From positions 11,558-75,557 of the forward strand of contig URUJ01000003.1 of assembly GCA_900551095.1 (NCBI GenBank): DNA of 64,000 nucleotides, in the 5' to 3' direction. Numbering within the stretch: position 1 is the first letter of the stretch; each line of letters starts with the position of its first letter. Below are positions 41,275-49,972 of the stretch, one piece after another. The stretch is from an uncultured Anaerococcus sp. (lineage in GTDB: Bacteria; Bacillota; Clostridia; Tissierellales; Peptoniphilaceae). The notes under the pieces were generated by a model, which ran no database searches, was not told the origin of the DNA, and was given only the letters and a program-made list of their open reading frames with translations. The position numbers and the translations under genes are program-made.

Positions 41275-42354
41275 CTAAATTAGCTCTTTTATTTGCTCAT
41301 AAATCTTGTCTAAGGCAGAGTTATCAGCCAGTTTTCGAGCATTTTCCCCCATTTTTTTGATTTTTTCCTCATCCTTTATTATACTCAATATCTTTTCTTT
41401 TAGTATGGTTCCATTTAGATCTTTTTCTAAAATCATAATACTTGCGTCATTGTCTACGTAAGTTCTCGCATTATATTCTTGGTGATTTTCTGTAGTATAG
41501 GCTTTTGGAATCAGAATTGAAGGTCTTCCAACAGATGATATCTCAGCAAGACTCATTGCTCCACTAGATGCGATAACAAGGTCAGAGACTCCATAAAATA
41601 AATCGATATTGTCTATATATTTATAAGCCTTAATATATTTTGACTTATTGACCTTTTCTAAAAAATCATCATAAAATCTTACACCTGTTTGATGTAGGAA
41701 ATAAAACTCACCATTTAATTTCTCACTCATTTCAATAACAGCCTTATTTAAAGCATAAGATCCGTTTGACCCACCAAAAGAAAAAACAACTGGAATATTT
41801 TTATCAATCCCTAGTTCTTTTAAATCTTCTTCCGTATATGATAAATCAAAATTATTTCTAACAGGATTTCCTGTTACTACTATATTATCTTGTTTTTTGA
41901 AATGTTTAGCTGCTTCTTTATAGGAAATTAAAACTCTATCAACTTTTTTTGAAAGAAATTTTGAAGCCATACCTGGATAAGAATTAGATTCATGAACAAT
42001 AGCCGGTATTTTTGCCTTCGCTGCTTGATATAAAATCGGTGCGCAGACATAACCACCAGTTCCGATAACAAGGTCTGGTTTGAAATCTTTGATAATTCTT
42101 TTTGCCTGAGTAAATCCCTTATAGTTTCTAAAAAGTGCCTTAAATAATCTTTTATTAACCTTTCTAGGAATTCCCATTGCATCTATCGCTCTAAATTCAT
42201 AGTTATTTTTTTGAGCAATTTTTTCTTCTGGTCCGCCCTTTATACCTACATATATTATCTCGGAATTTGGATTTTCTTCTTTTATTTTTTGTCCGATAGC
42301 AATGGCAGGATAGATATGACCTCCCGTACCACCACCTGATAGTATTACTCGCAT
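41275..42354 (-). CDS. murG: UDP-GlcNAc:lipid I N-acetylglucosaminyltransferase MurG
   Basis: Makes lipid II from lipid I at the inner face of the membrane. The N-terminus ILSGGGTGGHIYPAIAI is the family signature; VIGTGGYVCAPI and FSFGGSNGSYALNKAV follow, with SSGAMSLAEISSVGRPSILIP as the UDP-sugar site. Length is 359 aa, normal. It overlaps murD by 10 bp and touches ftsQ. Confidence 0.97.
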   Translation of the reverse strand: MRVILSGGGTGGHIYPAIAIGQKIKEENPNSEIIYVGIKGGPEEKIAQKNNYEFRAIDAMGIPRKVNKRLFKALFRNYKGFTQAKRIIKDFKPDLVIGTGGYVCAPILYQAAKAKIPAIVHESNSYPGMASKFLSKKVDRVLISYKEAAKHFKKQDNIVVTGNPVRNNFDLSYTEEDLKELGIDKNIPVVFSFGGSNGSYALNKAVIEMSEKLNGEFYFLHQTGVRFYDDFLEKVNKSKYIKAYKYIDNIDLFYGVSDLVIASSGAMSLAEISSVGRPSILIPKAYTTENHQEYNARTYVDNDASIMILEKDLNGTILKEKILSIIKDEEKIKKMGENARKLADNSALDKIYEQIKELI

Positions 42355-43673
42355 TTTTCTTCCAATCTATTTACTAGAGTTTTAAACTCATCTCCCCTAA
42401 TCTCATAGGATTTATACATATCCCATGATGCACTAGCAGGAGAGAGCAAAACCACATCTTTTTCTTCGCCTTTCTTGTAGGCAGTGTTGATTGCTTCTTT
42501 CATATCATCAACCAAAATATAGTTGACTTCATGTTTCTCACACAGTTCTTTTAACTTATACTTGGTTTCTCCCATTAATACCATAAGTTTGCCATTTTTC
42601 TTAAAAGCCTTCACAAAGTCAGTATAATCAATGTGCTTATCATAACCACCAGCTATTATAATTATTGGTCTATTAAAACTTTCTATAGCTTTCACTGAGC
42701 TATCGACATTTGTTCCCTTAGAATCATTATAAAAATCAATTCCTGAAAGAGTTCTCACATATTCAAGTCTGTGGGAAATTGACCTAAAAGTTTTAATTGC
42801 TTTTACTATATCTTCTAATGCAATCCCATATAAATAAGTAAGTAAAATCGCAGCCATAACATTTTCATAATTATGTCTACCTATTACAGATAAGTCTCTT
42901 ACATCAAGGACTTCTCTATCTTTTATATCTTTATCTGTAAGATAAATTATATTATCTTTTAGGTAAAGACCCTTGTTAACTTCATTTAAACTAGAAAATT
43001 CATAAATTTGAGCTTTAAAATCTTCCTTATGTTTCATGGTAATTTCATCTTCGTGATTTATTACTAAAAAGTCGTTCTCATTTTGATTTGCTGCAAGTTT
43101 TAACTTGCTATCTATATAATCTTCAAATGATCCGTGCCAATCAATGTGGTCTTCTTTTATGTTTAAAATCGCTCCGATATGTGGTTTATATTTCGATGTA
43201 TCATGGAGTTGGAAAGAAGATAGCTCTTCTACAAAAACTCCCTTTTTTTCATACATTTGCCACAAGATGCCTTCGCCAATATTACCCACAGTATAGGCAT
43301 TTTTCCCACATTCATTAATAATGTGGGCAACCATTGAGGTTGTGGATGTTTTACCATTTGTACCAGTAATTGCGATTTTTTCTTTATCAGCAAAAAGTCT
43401 TTCACTTGCTTCTATATCTGAAATAATTTCATTATCTTTTTCTAAAATCCTAACGACCTCATCACTTGGTTTTATACCTGGAGATTTTATTACAAAATCT
43501 ACTTTCAAATCATTAATCTTAGAATCAGAAATAGGGCTATAGTTATAGCCCTCAAGTTCTTTAATATTTTTCTTATTTTTATCGTAGGTGTAAACATCAT
43601 ATCCAAGCTTATCTAAGGCTTTAACTGATGATATTCCTGTTACCCCTAGTCCATAAACTAAAACTTTTTTCAT
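42345..43673 (-). CDS. murD: UDP-N-acetylmuramoylalanine--D-glutamate ligase MurD
   Basis: Adds D-glutamate to UDP-MurNAc-L-Ala. The N-terminal Rossmann-like domain starts KKVLVYGLGVTGISSVKAL; the ATP loop is ITGTNGKTSTTSMVAHI; the C-terminal domain shows FYNDSKGTNVDSSVKAI and LLSPASASWDMY. 442 aa from the ATG at 43673, preceded by GGTGG; the frame is open nine codons earlier but inside mraY. It overlaps mraY by ATGA. murE and murF are not in this cluster. Confidence 0.96.
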   Translation of the reverse strand: MKKVLVYGLGVTGISSVKALDKLGYDVYTYDKNKKNIKELEGYNYSPISDSKINDLKVDFVIKSPGIKPSDEVVRILEKDNEIISDIEASERLFADKEKIAITGTNGKTSTTSMVAHIINECGKNAYTVGNIGEGILWQMYEKKGVFVEELSSFQLHDTSKYKPHIGAILNIKEDHIDWHGSFEDYIDSKLKLAANQNENDFLVINHEDEITMKHKEDFKAQIYEFSSLNEVNKGLYLKDNIIYLTDKDIKDREVLDVRDLSVIGRHNYENVMAAILLTYLYGIALEDIVKAIKTFRSISHRLEYVRTLSGIDFYNDSKGTNVDSSVKAIESFNRPIIIIAGGYDKHIDYTDFVKAFKKNGKLMVLMGETKYKLKELCEKHEVNYILVDDMKEAINTAYKKGEEKDVVLLSPASASWDMYKSYEIRGDEFKTLVNRLEEKCE

Positions 43674-44623
43674 ATTAATGCCACCAAGGTTATTAAACAT
43701 AGGATTGTGGATACAACCATAAATCCTGTTACAATTTTCTGTTCCTTATATCCTTTTAGTTCATAGTGATGGTGAATAGGTGTCATAAGGAATACTCGTT
43801 TCTTATTTCTGTGCCTATAAGAAGTTACCTGAATAATAACAGATAAGGTCTCCATCACGTAAACTCCTCCAAATATCACAAGATAAATTGGAATCTTTAA
43901 GTTAATGGCTAGGGCGACTATAGCTCCACCTATTGCCATAGATCCCGTATCTCCCATAAATACGCTTGCAGGATTTGAATTATAAATCAAAAATCCTAGA
44001 ATTGCTCCAAGCATAATTATAGAAAATATTTTATTTGTACCTGTCTTTGCGATTATAGCAAGAGTTATAAATACTGGAATAGACACACTTACCAATAGTC
44101 CATCAAGTCCATCGGTTAGGTTTGTAGCATTTGTAGTTCCTACAATTATGAAAACCATAAGCGGAATTCCTATTACAGATACAGGCAAGTAATAATTTGT
44201 AAATGGTATCAATAGTTTAGTTATAGATTCTTTGTCATTAATAAAAGCTAAGATTGTGATTAATCCTGCTAGAATAATTTGCAAAACCAATTTTTGTTTT
44301 GGATTAAGTCCTTCAGATTGGTGGAGGATGAGTTTTCTAAAGTCATCAATAAAACCAATCGCTCCATATCCTAGCATCGCAATAATTAGAATAAGAGTTT
44401 CTAAATTTTTTGGAAGTAGAATTATACTCATAACAAGGGCAACCAGGATAAATATAATCCCACCCATTGTTGGTGTTCCTTCCTTGGCCATATGACTTTG
44501 TGGCCCAACTGTTCTTATATTTTGTCCAATTTTCTTTCTTTTGAGGATGGGAATTATGACTTTACCAAGTCCCATGCTCAAAAAAATACCAATTAATGCT
44601 ATTAAATAAATATTATCCATCAT
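43670..44623 (-). CDS. mraY: Phospho-MurNAc-pentapeptide transferase MraY
   Basis: Integral membrane enzyme transferring the MurNAc-pentapeptide to undecaprenyl phosphate to make lipid I. About ten membrane segments. Family motifs: GTPTMGGIIF, the catalytic DDFRK, TNLTDGLDGL, GDTGSMAIGG and HHHYELKG. Length is 317 aa. Two ATGs stand side by side (44623 and 44620); AGGA is better spaced for 44620. It overlaps murD by ATGA and follows the ftsL-like gene by 15 bp. Confidence 0.96.
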   Translation of the reverse strand: MMDNIYLIALIGIFLSMGLGKVIIPILKRKKIGQNIRTVGPQSHMAKEGTPTMGGIIFILVALVMSIILLPKNLETLILIIAMLGYGAIGFIDDFRKLILHQSEGLNPKQKLVLQIILAGLITILAFINDKESITKLLIPFTNYYLPVSVIGIPLMVFIIVGTTNATNLTDGLDGLLVSVSIPVFITLAIIAKTGTNKIFSIIMLGAILGFLIYNSNPASVFMGDTGSMAIGGAIVALAINLKIPIYLVIFGGVYVMETLSVIIQVTSYRHRNKKRVFLMTPIHHHYELKGYKEQKIVTGFMVVSTILCLITLVALI

Positions 44624-44638
44624 ACATCCTAACGGCAG

Positions 44639-45016
44639 TTAATTATTTTTATCGTTTTTGTAAACCATGCCCAAATCTTCGATAGCGTATCTTTGAATCC
44701 TATTTAAATCAATAGCTTCATCAAGATTATTTTGTAGTCTATCCCTAGTAAGTTCATAGCTTACTATTTCTGCCTGTAGTCTATTATACTCAAATTTATC
44801 ATTTGACAAATTGATTTTTTTTACTAATAGGTAAACAGCCATAGTCAAAATCATGGCAAAGCATAGAAAAGAAATAGTGTATTTGACTTTTCTATCTCTA
44901 CTTCTAATCTTATCTATTTGGTATGACCTTGTGACTTTTGGCCTTTCCTTTACCTTAAGCCTCACACGGTTTCTATTATTATTTTTTACTAGTCTTTCTT
45001 CAAAACGCTCAGCCAT
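44639..45016 (-). CDS. ftsL: FtsL-like septum protein
   Basis: A 125-residue bitopic protein: a strongly basic N-terminus (residues 1-43), one membrane segment (about 44-64) and an extracytoplasmic coiled-coil-like region (LSNDKFEYNRLQAEIVSYELTRD shown only as its start) ending in AIEDLGMVYKND, the usual FtsL ending. FtsL sequences are poorly conserved, so the call relies mainly on its position between rsmH and mraY. The penicillin-binding protein gene that usually follows is absent. It begins one base after rsmH. Confidence 0.8.
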   Translation of the reverse strand: MAERFEERLVKNNNRNRVRLKVKERPKVTRSYQIDKIRSRDRKVKYTISFLCFAMILTMAVYLLVKKINLSNDKFEYNRLQAEIVSYELTRDRLQNNLDEAIDLNRIQRYAIEDLGMVYKNDKNN

Positions 45017-45017
45017 A

Positions 45018-45947
45018 TCATATCCTTTGACATACTCTTAATTTCGCAGGTTTTGACCTGGAATTTTCTTTTAATTCATCAGATTTTGCTGTAATTGGTT
45101 TTTTGGTAATTATCTTTACCTTAGCCACATGGTTACAAACACAAACTGGTAGCTCTGGTGGACAAATACACCCTGTTGCCAGATCTTTAAATTTGTTTTT
45201 TACTATCCTATCTTCTAGAGAATGGAAAGTAATTACCTCAAGTCTTCCATCCTTATCAATAAAATCTATGATCGTATCAATAGCTTTTGATAAGACATCT
45301 AACTCTCTATTTACTTCAATTCTAAGGGCTTGAAATACTCTCTTTTCAGGATGAACTTCTGTAAATCTCGCAGATTTCATAACAATATTTCGGAGTTTGA
45401 AAGTGGTATTAATTCTTTCATTTGCACGAGCTTTTACAATATTTTTTGCTATGGCTTTAGAATACCTTTCTTCTCCATATTCAAAAAATATCCTAGTAAG
45501 CTCATCCTGAGAGTATTCATTGACAATTATCTCTGCTGTTAACTCATTTTGCCTATTCATTCTCATATCAAGAGGTCCATCGTGCATATAGGAAAATCCA
45601 CGTTCAGGATTATCTATCTGATATGAAGAGACGCCAATGTCCATTAAAGCCCCATCTATTTTATTAAAACCTGCTTCCGATAAAACCTTGCCTATGTTTT
45701 CAAAGTTTGTATTGAAAAATACCTTATTGTCATAGTTCTTTAGGTTTTCAGAAGCCGCTTCAATGGCAGCTTTATCTTGGTCTACGCCTATTAATAGTCC
45801 CTTTGGTGAAAGTTTTTCTAAAATCATTTTAGAATGTCCTCCCTTGCCAAGAGTCAAATCAGCATAAATGCCGTCGGGCTTAATATTTAAATTTTCTACT
45901 ACTTCTCTATAGAGAACTGGAGTATGTTCAAATTTCATATTATTCAT
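45018..45947 (-). CDS. rsmH: 16S rRNA (cytosine1402-N4)-methyltransferase RsmH
   Basis: Methylates N4 of C1402, the same nucleotide whose ribose is methylated by RsmI, encoded at 3.6 kb. Motifs: FEHTPVLYREV, ADLTLGKGGHS (SAM site), MDIGVSSYQIDNPERGFSY, and the ending SRSKPAKLRVCQRI. 309 aa. The start may be ATG 45947, inside mraZ, or ATG 45938; a weak SD fits 45938 slightly better and the family begins close to FEHTPVLY. Second gene of the dcw cluster. Confidence 0.95.
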   Translation of the reverse strand: MNNMKFEHTPVLYREVVENLNIKPDGIYADLTLGKGGHSKMILEKLSPKGLLIGVDQDKAAIEAASENLKNYDNKVFFNTNFENIGKVLSEAGFNKIDGALMDIGVSSYQIDNPERGFSYMHDGPLDMRMNRQNELTAEIIVNEYSQDELTRIFFEYGEERYSKAIAKNIVKARANERINTTFKLRNIVMKSARFTEVHPEKRVFQALRIEVNRELDVLSKAIDTIIDFIDKDGRLEVITFHSLEDRIVKNKFKDLATGCICPPELPVCVCNHVAKVKIITKKPITAKSDELKENSRSKPAKLRVCQRI

Positions 45948-46353
45948 CCATTATATCGGATAAATTCACCTCAACTTCATTTATATATTCATCCCAAATT
46001 TGTTTATCCCATATTTCTATAATGGTATTATTGCCAATTATCATGGCTTCATCTGAGATAGCGGCATAGTCCTTCAAAGATTTGTTAATCAAAATCCTCC
46101 CCTGTTTATCTAGGTTGACTTTGACAGTGGATGAGAAAAATAGTCTTTTTATCGCACGATTTTTCTTATTTTCATATACAAGTTGGTCAAGAGCGGCTGA
46201 CCTTTTCTGAAATTCCTCTTCTGTATACACAAGAAGAGACTTTTCTGGTCCCTTTGTAAGGTAAAAATCTCCTGTAAGATCTCCCCTAAAGTCACTAGGT
46301 ATCATTATTCTATTTTTACTATCCAATTTGTGGATATATTCACCTAGAAACAT
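45940..46353 (-). CDS. mraZ: Transcriptional regulator MraZ
   Basis: DNA-binding regulator of the division and wall cluster, built from two SpoVT/AbrB-like halves. It begins MFLGEYIHKLDSKNRIMIPSDFR and repeats the swapped-hairpin motif at VKVNLDKQGRILINKSLKDYA. Length is 137 aa, typical. It is the first gene of the cluster, and three GTGG repeats at 10-bp spacing directly before its ATG match MraZ-binding boxes, implying autoregulation. Confidence 0.96.
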   Translation of the reverse strand: MFLGEYIHKLDSKNRIMIPSDFRGDLTGDFYLTKGPEKSLLVYTEEEFQKRSAALDQLVYENKKNRAIKRLFFSSTVKVNLDKQGRILINKSLKDYAAISDEAMIIGNNTIIEIWDKQIWDEYINEVEVNLSDIMDE

Positions 46354-46383
46354 CTTTTACCACCTTTTACCACATTCTTCCAC
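46354..46383 (-). promoter_or_regulatory. MraZ-binding repeats
   Basis: On the minus strand three 10-bp direct repeats: GTGGAAGAAT, GTGGTAAAAG, GTGGTAAAAG, ending directly at the mraZ ATG. The third repeat also supplies the SD (AAGGTGG). The spacing matches known MraZ box arrays, here lying in the transcribed leader. Confidence 0.8.
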
Positions 46384-46392
46384 TTCATCTTT

Positions 46393-46421
46393 ATTTTATC
46401 CTATTTAGCAGAAAAAAGCAA
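46393..46421 (-). promoter_or_regulatory. mraZ (dcw cluster) promoter
   Basis: On the minus strand TTGCTT (46416-46421), 17-bp spacer, TAAAAT (46393-46398), ten bases before the first MraZ box. Confidence 0.6.
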
Positions 46422-46423
46422 AC

Positions 46424-46450
46424 AAAAAAGACCGATTTTAAAAACCGGTC
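46424..46450 (-). terminator. Terminator after lgt
   Basis: On the minus strand GACCG and CGGTC enclose an A/T-rich middle that can extend the stem, followed by six T. It lies 12 bases past the lgt stop and just upstream of the mraZ promoter. Confidence 0.75.
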
Positions 46451-46461
46451 GATTTCATGGA

Positions 46462-47262
46462 TTATTTAAATTTTACTAACCTATCTTGTTTTTCCTTTTT
46501 CTTTTCTTTATAAAAATGTGGTGGGAGATTTTCTCTTTTAGCATATATTATTAAAGCTATACCCACTATCATAAATACTATTGAAACTAGCTGGGCGGTT
46601 CTAAGACCAAATACATATAGTGAATCTGTCCTTAATCCTTCGACAAAAAACCTCAACACACCATAAGCTAAGAAATAAATTCCCGTTTGAAAACCCTTGA
46701 TTGGATTTTTCTTCCTGTAGATAACTAGGAATAAAAATATCAAAAAATCTCCAAGAGATTCATAAAGAAATGTCGGATGGACCTTTACTCCATCTATGAT
46801 TATCCCCCACGGAAGATTTGTCTCGTAGCCATGAGCCTCAGCATTTGTAAAATTCCCCCAACGTCCAACAGCTTGGGCAAAGGCAAGAGATGGGGTCATG
46901 ATATCTGTTAAATCAAGCATAGGTATATCTCTTCTTTTTCCGAAAAAATATAGAGCTATAAGTCCAAAAATTATACCACCGTGGATAGCAAGACCTCCTC
47001 CTCTTATATCAATGATTTCATTAAGATGCGAACCATAATAATCCCACTCAAAGATCACATACCAAATTCTTGCACCGATTACACCAATTGGTAGGATGGC
47101 AAAGAGGATATCATCGACGATATCAGCCTTATATCCCCTTCTTTCAAATTCTTTTTTCGCAAATATAGCAGCAACTAATATCCCTGCTACAATAATTACC
47201 CCGTACCAATAAACATCAAGTCCAAAGATAGAAAAGGCAACCCTGTCTATATCAAATTCCAT
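46462..47262 (-). CDS. lgt: Prolipoprotein diacylglyceryl transferase
   Basis: Membrane enzyme that adds diacylglycerol to the lipobox cysteine of prelipoproteins such as the one at 19.4 kb. Signature: RGGGLAIHGGIIFG and QAVGRWGNFTNAEAHG. About seven membrane segments. 266 aa from the ATG at 47262, which has GAGG six bases upstream; the longer open frame overlaps yebC and adds a non-family tail. It begins one base after the yebC stop and ends at a terminator. Confidence 0.95.
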   Translation of the reverse strand: MEFDIDRVAFSIFGLDVYWYGVIIVAGILVAAIFAKKEFERRGYKADIVDDILFAILPIGVIGARIWYVIFEWDYYGSHLNEIIDIRGGGLAIHGGIIFGLIALYFFGKRRDIPMLDLTDIMTPSLAFAQAVGRWGNFTNAEAHGYETNLPWGIIIDGVKVHPTFLYESLGDFLIFLFLVIYRKKNPIKGFQTGIYFLAYGVLRFFVEGLRTDSLYVFGLRTAQLVSIVFMIVGIALIIYAKRENLPPHFYKEKKKEKQDRLVKFK

Positions 47263-47263
47263 C

Positions 47264-47995
47264 CTAGTCCTCGCTTGGAGTATCCCAGTTGTTATACACT
47301 TCTTGAACGTCATCGTTATCTTCAAGGGCGTCTATAAGTTTGTATAGTTTTTCATGGTGGTCGCTATCTACTTCAATTTCATTTGCTATATAAGAAATAT
47401 TAGCTCTTTCGATTTCATAGCCCATTTCTCTAAGATTATCCACAGCATCATTAAAATCATTTACCTCTGTTAGAGCTTCGTAGTAACCTTCTTCGAGGTC
47501 TTCCACATCACTAGCTCCTGCTTCAAGAGCATCCATCATGAAGTCATCTAGATCTTTTCCTTCACCTTTTACGATGATTTCTCCCTTTTTCTCAAATAAA
47601 AACATTACAGATCCGTCAGTACCTAAATTTCCACCAAATTTATCAAAAATATGTCTAACATCAGGTGCAGTCCTATTTTTATTGTCAGTTAAGCAATCAA
47701 CTATAAATGCAACTCCACCTGGGCCGTAACCTTCGTATATTACTCTTTCAAAATTATCTCCACCTGCATCTCCGCTTGCTTTTTTGATAGCTCTATCTAT
47801 ATTATCATTTGGCATATTGTCAGCTTTTGCCATCTCTATTGCGGTTTTAAGACTGGCATTATATTCAGGATCAAGTCCGCCTTCCCTAGCTGCTACTGTA
47901 ATATTTCTAGCGTGTTTGGTAAAAATCTTACCTTTTTTAGCATCTTCCTTACCTTTTTTATTTTTAATTGTACTCCACTTATTATGTCCAGACAT
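47264..47995 (-). CDS. YebC/PmpR family protein
   Basis: Conserved protein long described as a transcriptional regulator and more recently tied to relieving ribosome stalling at proline-rich sequences. The N-terminus MSGHNKWSTIKNKKGKEDAKKG and the segment YEGYGPGGVAFIVDCLTDNKNRTA are diagnostic. Length is 243 aa. Here it lies between a YigZ-family gene (three bases upstream) and lgt (one base downstream), so all are probably one operon with hflX. Confidence 0.93.
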   Translation of the reverse strand: MSGHNKWSTIKNKKGKEDAKKGKIFTKHARNITVAAREGGLDPEYNASLKTAIEMAKADNMPNDNIDRAIKKASGDAGGDNFERVIYEGYGPGGVAFIVDCLTDNKNRTAPDVRHIFDKFGGNLGTDGSVMFLFEKKGEIIVKGEGKDLDDFMMDALEAGASDVEDLEEGYYEALTEVNDFNDAVDNLREMGYEIERANISYIANEIEVDSDHHEKLYKLIDALEDNDDVQEVYNNWDTPSED

Positions 47996-47998
47996 TTT

Positions 47999-48643
47999 CT
48001 AACTCCTCATTTCATAGAGCATTAGCTCTTCTTTTTTATTAATTTTTATATTTGCACTTGTCATATTGACTAGGTCTTCATAAAATTTATCAAACTTATC
48101 TCTTCTTACATAGATTTCAAAAGAAACTTCATCTGTATAGGATTTATTGATAACTTGATACTTTTCTTCATTTAGATAGTTTTCTATTTGACCTAAAATA
48201 TTATAAGACAAGATTAATTCTACTCTCAAATAGTCTCTTTTGTAAAGGGCATTTGGTCCAACTGTATCAGCTACTCCCTTGGTATAGGAACGTATAAGAC
48301 CACCTTTGCCTAAAAGTTTCCCGCCAAAATACCTTGTTACAACAACAGCCACATTAGTAACTTCTTCCTTTTCTAAAACCGATAGCATCGGCAGGCCCGC
48401 AGAACCTTGAGGCTCTCCATCATCGTTGTACCTTTTAATTTCTGGTTTTTCGTTAATTATATAGGCGGTGCAATTATGGTTCGCATCCTTATATTTTTCC
48501 CTAATTTCATCTATAAAAGTTAGGGCCTCTTCTTCACTTTCAACGTGCTTTGCTGTTGTGATAAAAACTGATTTATCAACTTCAAATTCTGATACTTCTG
48601 TTCCCTTTATTGTCTTATAATCATTAGGAGATGTAGGATTCAT
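47999..48643 (-). CDS. YigZ/IMPACT family protein
   Basis: The N-terminal Impact domain is clear: FITTAKHVESEEEALTFI, YNDDGEPQGSAGLPML and VVTRYFGGKLLGKGGLIRSY. A ferredoxin-like C-terminal domain follows (residues about 140-205). In eukaryotes IMPACT affects GCN2 signalling; the bacterial role is unsettled. Length is 214 aa, typical. The ATG at 48643 lies inside the end of hflX, with GGGGG 12 bases upstream. Confidence 0.9.
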   Translation of the reverse strand: MNPTSPNDYKTIKGTEVSEFEVDKSVFITTAKHVESEEEALTFIDEIREKYKDANHNCTAYIINEKPEIKRYNDDGEPQGSAGLPMLSVLEKEEVTNVAVVVTRYFGGKLLGKGGLIRSYTKGVADTVGPNALYKRDYLRVELILSYNILGQIENYLNEEKYQVINKSYTDEVSFEIYVRRDKFDKFYEDLVNMTSANIKINKKEELMLYEMRS

Positions 48644-49856
48644 ACTTATAAAAATCCCCCTTGCTTATTTCTAGCTTGATGATTGTACCATTCTCATCGT
48701 AGTTTGTTTCTAAGATATCATAATTTGTCATAAAATAATCAAGTACTCTACCTTTTTCAAAAGGAATGTGCATTACTACTTCTCTGTATTCAGATTTTAT
48801 TACCTTGACTATCTCATCTCTCAATCGTTGAAGATCGCAATCATCCTTAGCTGAAATGAAAATTCTTTCATAATCTCTTTTATATAAAGAAGCCGCAGTA
48901 GAATCTTCTACCTTATCCATCTTATTAAAAACATAAATAATTTCCTTATCATCCATCTCTATTTCATCTAAAGACTTATCAATGGTTGATATTTGCCCTT
49001 CGATATTATTACTAGCATCAATTACGATTAGAAGCATATCAGCAAACTTAATTTCTTCTAATGTTGTAAGGAATGAATCATTTAATTCTTTAGAAAGATT
49101 GTCTATAAAACCAACAGTATCTGTTAGAGTGACTTTTGTGTTAGAAAAATCAAGCCTTCTCGTAGATGTATCAAGAGTTGCAAAAAGCAAATCATCAGAA
49201 TAAACATATTTTTCTGTGCCAAATAACTTCATCATCCCATTTAAAATAGTAGACTTTCCTGCATTAGTATAGCCGACTAGAGAAATATTGTAGATATTAT
49301 CTCTGGATTTTCGGTTTATTCTTTTGGTTTTTTCTATGTCTTTAAGGGCTTTTTCTAAGCTTCTTATATCTCTTTCTATAGCTCTCCTATCAGTCTCAAG
49401 CATGGTCTCCCCAGGTCCTCTAGTACCGATTCCACCAGCTTGTCGAGATAAATAGGCAAACCACTTATTAATCCTAGGAAGTTGATATTTTAATTGAGCA
49501 AGCTTTATCTTAAGTCTTGCTTCTTTCGTATGGGCTCTTTGGGCAAAAATATCCAAAATTAAAGATGTCCAGTCAACAACCTTAAGCTTTAGTTCTTCCT
49601 CAAGGTTATAAAGTTGGCTAGCCGATAATTCTACATCAAATATAATAGTCTTAACTTCTAATTTTTCTGCCAAATCCCTGATTTCTTCTAATTTTCCCTT
49701 GCCGATGTAATACCTGGGATTAACCTTACTTACAACCTGACTTACAAAGGCAACTGACTTGCCTCCTGCAGTATTTATAAGAGATTCTAATTCATATATT
49801 TTTATTTCTTCATCATCATCCTTATCAAGGACGTTGACTTGTATAACTTCTTGCAT
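48624..49856 (-). CDS. hflX: GTPase HflX
   Basis: Ribosome-associated GTPase that splits stalled ribosomes. An N-terminal HflX domain (KVNPRYYIGKGKLEEI, FDVELSASQLYNLEE, then RTHTKEARLKIKLAQLKY-like helix) precedes a G domain with GYTNAGKST (G1), DTVGFIDNLSKEL (G3) and NKMD (G4). 410 aa from ATG 49856, which has AGGA six bases upstream; an ATG 15 bp earlier has no SD. First gene of the hflX-yigZ-yebC-lgt unit, divergent from the PBP gene. Confidence 0.94.
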   Translation of the reverse strand: MQEVIQVNVLDKDDDEEIKIYELESLINTAGGKSVAFVSQVVSKVNPRYYIGKGKLEEIRDLAEKLEVKTIIFDVELSASQLYNLEEELKLKVVDWTSLILDIFAQRAHTKEARLKIKLAQLKYQLPRINKWFAYLSRQAGGIGTRGPGETMLETDRRAIERDIRSLEKALKDIEKTKRINRKSRDNIYNISLVGYTNAGKSTILNGMMKLFGTEKYVYSDDLLFATLDTSTRRLDFSNTKVTLTDTVGFIDNLSKELNDSFLTTLEEIKFADMLLIVIDASNNIEGQISTIDKSLDEIEMDDKEIIYVFNKMDKVEDSTAASLYKRDYERIFISAKDDCDLQRLRDEIVKVIKSEYREVVMHIPFEKGRVLDYFMTNYDILETNYDENGTIIKLEISKGDFYKYESYIS

Positions 49857-49972
49857 AAAAATCCTTTCCATTTCATTATACTTTTATCTAAAATTTAATA
49901 AAGGATGGAAGTTACCAGCAAAAAATGATAAAATAGAAGTAAGTAAAAAAAATTAAAACAAACGGAGGCCAC

